A stretch of DNA of 25,560 nt from Gnetum montanum (taxonomy: Eukaryota; Streptophyta; Gnetopsida; Gnetales; Gnetaceae). Where the stretch lies: the NCBI GenBank assembly GCA_015680685.1, contig MNCI01013787.1, positions 16,578 to 42,137 on the forward strand. The letters are read 5' to 3'. A program made the translations under genes and the position numbers. Of the stretch, positions 20,585 through 25,560 are shown piece by piece. The notes beneath the pieces are model-generated. The model was given only the letters and a program-made list of their open reading frames with translations, searched no databases and was not told the DNA's origin. Numbering within the stretch: the stretch's first letter is position 1; every line of letters begins with the position of its first letter.

Positions 20585-20662
20585 GATGAGGAGACAGGTT
20601 GCGATATCGCGTACGCGATATCATGGATGTGATATCGCGGCCAAAAAAATGATAACTCATCA

Positions 20663-20673
20663 TACCCCCACGA
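20663..20673 (-). other. Polypurine tract of element D
   Basis: CGTGGGGGTA on the minus strand, directly before the LTR start TGATGAG. This is the expected site of plus-strand priming. Confidence 0.65.
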
Positions 20674-20852
20674 CTGAATGAAAACTCATCCTCAAGTTAC
20701 AGTGAGGACAAGCTTCATTGATTACATAGTGGATAGGTATGGGATTATTGACTTGTGAGAATGGTTCATGCTACAATGTGGGATCAGAAAAAAATAGAGA
20801 CACAACACAAAGAATGCAAAAGAAAATCCTATAGCTACAAAATTTATGGAAC

Positions 20853-23663
20853 TCATGTAGTTCCTAGTGGAAGTGACTCCTCCATGGGTGCCTTTCCCTT
20901 GTTTTGTGCTCCAGGTCTTGGGACTTGATGGTGTTGAAGTATGGCCTAGAGTTTCTCCTCTTCAATTTGGGGATCCTGTGCCATCCATGCTAATGTTCTG
21001 ATATTTGATGGAGTTGGCACCTCCCATGGGTAGGGTAGTTGCGGAAACATTTTGTTTGCCTTGACATACCAAGCTGCAAACACCTGTTGTTCCTCCTCGT
21101 AGGCTCTGGCTTTATCTCTGTATTCTTGGAAATCTGCAAGCCATTGAGCCAAATCTGTTGTGATAGCTTTTTTTTCCCTAGTAGCTTGCTTTAACCACCT
21201 CAAGTTCAGAATTTGTAATCGCCAGTTTTTGCAATATCTTCTTGCATTTTGCAAATTTTTTTTCATATTTGCTGTAGGTGGTGGCTACCTGTTGCTTGAG
21301 CTCTGTTCTTGGGCACCCTACTATTAACATGGCAAGGTTGGCATTCCGCAGGTTTGTCAACTCCATGTATTTTGTAAGGTCTTGGATCTGCAGGTCCCAG
21401 TTCTTAACTTTCGCCTAGTGGGCAAATGCATATGTGTCCAATATGGCCCACGAGTTAGTGTGTTGAGCATTGATAGCATTGATGTGAGCCTTGGCCATAT
21501 GGATCTCCTTCTCAATGATTTTTTTGTACATTCCCACCTAGTCCTAGAAGTGCTCCTTTAGCTTTTCATGTCGTTTAGCCTTGTTCTGCCACATGCTTAT
21601 TTCAATAGCCGTCTTTTGGTGGATTGCATGTATCTCCTCCATTGAGAGGGTTTGATTCTCCCTGGCTAAACGATTCATGTCTTGGTTAACCTAGATGAGT
21701 TGTTTTCGTAACTCCTGAAAATGTTCTTCAAGAACATTCTTTTGCTTTTCCACAGAGGTCAACTGAAGGTTGTTAGCAACAAGCTGCTTATTTTCCTCTT
21801 GTAAGGCCTTGAGTGCCTTGGTATGTGCATAAGTTTGCACTTGTGCTGTAGAGGCATCCCAAATAGTCTTCTCTTTTTCTTCTACCACCTTCTTATTCTT
21901 CGTCAATAATTTAGTCAGTTGCTGAGTTTTGAAAGTGTCCAACTGATCTGTGAGAATAAACTGCAAAGGATCCCACTGTGCTGCTTGTAGGGCCATGAGC
22001 CTTTCTTGCAATTTTTGCACCTCTGCTTCAGCGTGCTCGGCCCTTATCTCTGTCAAGACCAGCTTTCCCTTAGTGGAAATGAGATCTGATTGAATTGCCA
22101 TAACATCTTGAGGGATGTCAAATAGGGATGCCATTACTTTTCCTATTTATAGTAATCGATCAAGTACATCCTCATGTTCCACAGGAGTCATTGAGGTTCT
22201 GGCCAAAGATTGAGCGTCCCCTACTCCTGTGAGATCTGCTAGTGGCACAATAGGTACATTGAATAATTGTTTAATGTGGTTTGCGACCACTTCTATGACT
22301 TCTGTTGCATCCTGGTGCTACATGACCACTTCTGCGGCCCCTTCACTAGTTTCTAATTGCACTTGAAAAGATACAACATTTCCTAAGATCTGTTGTAACC
22401 AAGTTCTCTCTCCTCCTTTTGTATGGATGGACACTTCACCCCTTGCACGATCCAAAGAAACCGTAGGCTGCATGGCATTGCTGATGATGTGGAAGAGATT
22501 TACATGATAACGAATTCCCCAACTGACTGTCTCAGTGAGGGCTCTGAGATGGCTCATCGATGATCTGTAATCTTGTGGTGGTAGTGGTTGATCTTGGCCC
22601 GCGCTAGGCCCTACTTCTTGTTGTTGGTTGGGTCCCATACTTGGAAGTTGGCTGGGTCCTGCAAGTTGAGTTGCAGTTGGCCTTGCCATCTATTCGTTTT
22701 CTTGTTTCAGTCCCATGGTTTCACCAGTGATTTTCCTTGCAGCTGGTGGCTTTAGCAATTCAGCATATGAAGCATTTTGAGCTTTTCAGAGGACAACATT
22801 AGTGTATCCTCTAATACCAGCATGTTGGCATAGCTTTCTGATAAGGAAATGGAAGGGTAACACCATCTTCCCTATCTTCCATTCTTCAAATCACCTCAGG
22901 ATCTCTGTAAAGTATAGATGAGGTAGGTTAACATTAACCTTTCCCATCAATATTGCACATCCCCTTGCTACATATGTTGAAATTCTTTTTAAGCCCTTCG
23001 TGGGAAAGAGGTGATAAGTTCCTATTTTGAAATAGATCCTCTTCCATTGTCAACTCTCTAAACATCTGTTGTCAACTCTCCAAACATCTTATCCTTGCCA
23101 TATTCCCTTTCCAACCAAACTCATTGTGCATCAAGGTTTGAATGGGTAGACAACTGAGTAACCTTTGGCCCTGTATTCGAAAGGTTTAATACTTCCAAAA
23201 TGGCTTGAACAGAGAAATCGACTGTCACACCACAAATGTTAACCGTGGTGCCTTGTTCTCTTTTGTGCCAAAATTGCTACATTTCCCCTAGGTACCAAGC
23301 ACTGCTTTCAGAGAGGATAGGTCATAAGGGGGATCCTTTGAGGTGGTCCCTAATAGCCTCTGAAGAAAACTCTGTGAAAGGTTCAAAATTTAATTCCATA
23401 ATCACCGCAGTGAATGTGGACATTTCATGGATAGCTTGAACACAATCCTGGGGCAACGTGAGATGTTGTCCCTGTTCAGGCGCTGCTGTAGCTCCTCCTT
23501 CTACCTACCTTGATTGTACAGTAGTAGGGTCTTCTTGGTGAATGCTAAATGATTGTTCTTCCTGCTTTGCATATTGTTCAGTAGGAACTTGTCCTTCGCC
23601 TCTCCTAGGTTGTTTGCTCCCACCTTGAGTAAGACCTTCCTGTTGTTCACGTTTCGAGGCCAT
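20853..23663 (-). pseudogene. Additional ORF of element D: plant-transposon-protein-like domain plus coiled coil
   Basis: A reading frame of about 930 codons with a few stops and at least two frame changes. The start MASKREQQEGLTQGG at 23663 coincides with a 3' splice site. The N-terminal half includes VNICGVTVDFSVQAILEVL (about 23250), TYHLFPTKGLKRISTYVARG and NVNLPHLYFTEIL, then LPFHFLIRKLCQHAGIRG, resembling the 'putative plant transposon protein' domain found in Athila-type ORFs. A Pro/Gln-rich linker (MARPTATQLAGPSQLP, 22689) leads to a long coiled coil with heptad-like Leu/Gln/Glu/Lys (22134-21180), then a C-terminus with WLADFQEYRDKARAYEEEQQ. No membrane segment is seen. It sits where Athila elements carry an env-like ORF. 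Several stops are TGA or TAG where CGA or CAG would fit, as expected from C-to-T decay. Function unknown. Confidence 0.7.
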
Positions 23664-23729
23664 CTGCAATCACACAGGCCAATCATTAGTAAGGTTGTTT
23701 TTGAAGATAAGTTATACCTTACTGCTTAC
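23664..23729 (-). other. Candidate intron or acceptor just upstream of the additional ORF
   Basis: On the minus strand a donor-like AAG|GTAAGC at 23730/23729 is followed by a branch-point match CTTACTAAT (23693-23685) and an acceptor TGATTGCAG|ATG ending at 23664. The ATG is the first codon after the acceptor. A 66-base intron is at the short limit for plants, so the acceptor may be used with a more distant donor, as in spliced env mRNAs of retroviruses. Confidence 0.45.
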
Positions 23730-24130
23730 CTTAATGAATTTATTTTATCTCCATGTGATGTTTCCCAAAGGATTATAATAATGAGTCCTTTTTACTTAGG
23801 TGCTTTCCAAATTAGTTTCCCAGTATAACTAAGGGGATGAAATTATTTTTGGCTCATTTATCCTTAATGTTGTAACGAATTACCCTTGATAATGTCCTTT
23901 AGGCGATGAAAAATTCCAAAAAAGTTATGCGCTATTTGACGTGTGCCTCTACTGCACAACTAAGCTGAACACTTCGGGTTCAAGTAGGTTCAGATGGAAT
24001 GAAAATTGGAGGACCAGCGAGCGAGATATAGGTATGAAAGCAAGGGACGCACAATTGCAAGTCGTAGAGAGAAATTCGAAAAACTCCCCCATGTGAATGG
24101 TTGAAAATGATGGCAAGTGGTATGGGGGGT
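23730..24130 (-). other. Putative 5' leader of the additional ORF transcript
   Basis: Between the internal TATA module and the donor site no protein domain is recognised. The minus strand would give an untranslated leader of about 375 bases if transcription starts about 30 bases after the TATA box. The plus-strand ORF at 23553-23828 is an antisense shadow overlapping the start of the additional ORF. Confidence 0.35.
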
Positions 24131-24133
24131 CAT

Positions 24134-24180
24134 GTATATATAGGTTTTATGTGACGTGATATTGCGTACACGATATCATG
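24134..24180 (-). promoter_or_regulatory. Internal promoter-like module with U3-type palindrome
   Basis: On the minus strand the palindrome at 24179-24156 is followed 13 bases later by TATATATA (24142-24135). The palindrome is a decayed version of those in the two LTRs at 77-100 and 20601-20624, sharing the GTAC centre and the GATATC/GATATT arms. No U5 blocks follow, so this is not an LTR remnant that I can recognise. Its position about 470 bases upstream of the additional ORF suggests a separate promoter. Confidence 0.5.
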
Positions 24181-24189
24181 GCCTATCGA

Positions 24190-24480
24190 TATTTAAGGCA
24201 CACACAATATACTGAATTTTAAGATTGTTATGAAATTAATAATGTAAATTAAGGACATGTGGACACATGTTAAAGGGTTCCAGGGTAATTTAGCTAATTC
24301 TGAAGGCACGAATAATTATGTGTGGGTGGAATTGATCAATAAAGGCCTCGGGTGGTAAGGGAGAGAAAAAGACCATGTGATGGTTCATAGGAATGTTGGA
24401 ATTCGGAGGGATAGTAATAAGGGAAAGAATATCGTGGAAAATACACTGAGGGTAATATATGGTGTGTGTGAGATGTGTTA
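24190..24480. other. Unassigned stretch of element D
   Basis: Between the shared post-pol spacer and the internal promoter module. No ORF, repeat or domain recognised, and no clear counterpart in A or B. Confidence 0.35.
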
Positions 24481-25420
24481 TGAGTGAAAATTACAAAAAA
24501 AATTACGCAAGTGGGTCCTTCCCAAGATAGGTTCCAACCTATAATGCCCCTGCGTAACCACACTTAAAAGTATCTGTGGGCACTAGAAGGGTTAAATGTA
24601 ATCTACATTGGTTCCAAAAAACACACATATGTAAGTATCACTAGAATGAGGCAAAAATTCTATGCTACACAAGACACGAGTTACAATTACATGAACAACG
24701 AGATGAGACAGACTATAGAAGGGATTGTAGAGATTGGGACATGAGGTAACTGGTCCAAGGCACAGTGAATCTTGTGTGGTAAAGCATGATTAATGTGTCA
24801 TTAACCTGTGTTCCAAGATCAGGACCAAATCCATTCCTCTGATCAGTGACACCGCATTGTTTCATCCCATGATGAGCGACTATAAGAGTACCATAACAAC
24901 AAGGCATATGATCACTTGGCATTTTGTTCAAGGGAGGAGTAATTTTTACTTTGTGGCACTTTCTTTTTCTTCTTCTTCTTTTTTCGATTGCTGAATCTAG
25001 AGAAGCTGCCAGCCTTCAGGCATGGGTGCATGTCTTTCTAGTGGGAACCCCTAAAACAACATTGGATTTTTGAGTGCCCTTTTGACTACTCTTACTCCCA
25101 TTTTTGGTTAGATCTACAAGGATCTTAGTACAACCACTTACATGATAACCCTCATAAACGTCACCAATGAGAATCCACAAGTTTCCTTGATGTCACACCC
25201 TAATCGCTCCCTCTTGGTCCATCCTTCTTCATTCTAGATACAATGAACATGAAATTAATTGTTAAGNAAAAAGATAAAAAGACAAAAAAACAAAAAGACA
25301 AAACAAAAAATTGAAAAATAAAAAACTGGGAAACAAAAAGTTGTAAAATTAAAGAAAATTAAAAATATTTATTAATCCTACTTGTTATTAAAATGGGGGA
25401 TATCCCCCATAACTAAACAG
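24481..25420 (-). other. Post-pol spacer of element D
   Basis: Homologous to the plus strand of 14130-15330. Shared landmarks on the minus strand are ATGGGGGATATCCCCC (25407-25392), a T-rich tract (25370-25267), GGTGTGACATCAAGG near 25200, CTAGAAAGACATG near 25043, and GTGGTTACGCAGGGGCATTA (24563-24544) followed by GGACCCACTTGCGTAA. A single unresolved base (n) is at 25267. The minus-strand ORF at 24931-24713 is not conserved in B and is not called as a gene. Confidence 0.7.
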
Positions 25421-25560
25421 TTGAGCATGGCAAGGATTAATAGTTGAAAGATGAGGATCTTTGCATGTTGGAAATGTTGAAACTTGGTCATATTTACCCC
25501 ATTGGGGTTCACACACTTGATTATAGTAAGCATAGTGGGGCGATTTATGAGATGTGGTTC
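25421..25560 (-). other. Right edge: probable end of the element D pol region or start of its spacer
   Basis: By alignment with element B this corresponds to about 13990-14130. No integrase motif can be read, so the pol C-terminus must lie beyond the window if D has one. Confidence 0.35.

Larger units (their letters stand above)
19828..20662 (-). repeat. 3' LTR of element D (835 bp, complete)
   Basis: On the minus strand it starts TGATGAG (20662) and ends CTCATCA (19828), giving seven-base inverted termini. U3 holds two palindromic GATATC words and the near-perfect palindrome at 20601-20624. TATA is at 20584-20577 and AATAAA at 20408-20403, 176 bases apart. U5 is homologous to LTR C in reverse orientation. 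No primer site follows the 3' end and a polypurine tract precedes the 5' end, so it is a 3' LTR. Confidence 0.85.
19828..25560 (-). mobile_element. Element D: 3' half of an Athila-like element with an additional ORF
   Basis: Minus-strand order from the right edge: post-pol spacer, a promoter-like module, a 5' untranslated stretch with splice signals, the additional ORF, a polypurine tract and a complete 3' LTR. gag, pol and the 5' LTR would lie beyond the right edge. CpG words are better preserved here than in A, and the additional ORF has fewer stops, so D is probably the youngest insertion in the window. It lies head-to-head with element C. Confidence 0.75.

Noticed and set aside
23236-23439. 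Plus-strand ORF (MLTVVPCSLLCQN) as a possible secreted peptide
   Set aside because: Antisense to the additional ORF of D, which has domain-like motifs on the other strand.
24713-24931. 72-codon minus-strand ORF (MNKMPSDHMPCC) in the spacer of D
   Set aside because: The homologous stretch of B (about 14890-15010) is not open in the same frame. Kept as non-coding spacer.
1-25560. Host protein-coding gene, tRNA, rRNA, CRISPR array or bacterial operon
   Set aside because: I found no exon series, RNA gene motif, spaced direct-repeat array or ribosome binding site pattern; all recognisable coding segments are retroelement domains.

Overview
The window looks like intergenic DNA from a large plant genome, tentatively a gymnosperm. 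It is AT-rich and is built almost entirely from decayed LTR retrotransposons lying next to and inside one another. I see no intact host gene, no tRNA or rRNA gene and no prokaryotic feature. Every coding region is a broken retroelement reading frame, recognised from conserved motifs after reading through stops and frameshifts. The species assignment is inference only.

Layout, left to right. (1) 1-8274, minus strand: element A, a Ty3/gypsy element of Athila-like type with 5' LTR (8274-7410), a tRNA-Asp-type primer binding site, gag, protease, RT, RNase H, integrase, a post-pol spacer, and a 3' LTR that runs off the left edge. (2) 8275-9990, minus: the RT/RNase H part of an older Tat-like Ty3/gypsy element (E), cut off where the LTR of A begins. 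(3) A perfect (GA)25 microsatellite. (4) 10278 to about 15340, plus: element B, same family as A, with 5' LTR, primer binding site, gag and post-pol spacer, but with no recognisable protease, RT or integrase. (5) About 15540-18800, minus: a Ty1/copia element (gag, protease, integrase, RT) broken inside gag by the next insertion. (6) 18801-19827, plus: the 5' LTR, primer binding site and about 80 further bases of element C. (7) 19828-25560, minus: element D, with a complete 3' LTR, a polypurine tract, a roughly 2.8 kb additional ORF after pol, a promoter-like module and splice-site-like sequences ahead of that ORF, and the post-pol spacer.

A, B, C and D belong to one family. They share LTR termini (TGATGA-like start, CATCA end), a TATA-to-AATAAA spacing of about 176-180 bases, a primer binding site one base after the LTR, and (A, B, D) the same post-pol spacer. 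Their U3 regions differ: each carries its own set of short repeated or palindromic words just upstream of TATA. The inferred order is copia first, then C into copia gag, then D head-to-head into C; likewise E first, then A into E.

The most interesting part is element D. The position where Athila elements usually carry an env-like ORF holds a long coiled-coil protein whose N-terminal half resembles the 'putative plant transposon protein' domain. A TATA box and a palindrome like that in the U3 of D lie about 470 bases upstream, and a strong branch-point/acceptor signal sits exactly at its ATG. This suggests separate transcription and splicing of the additional ORF.
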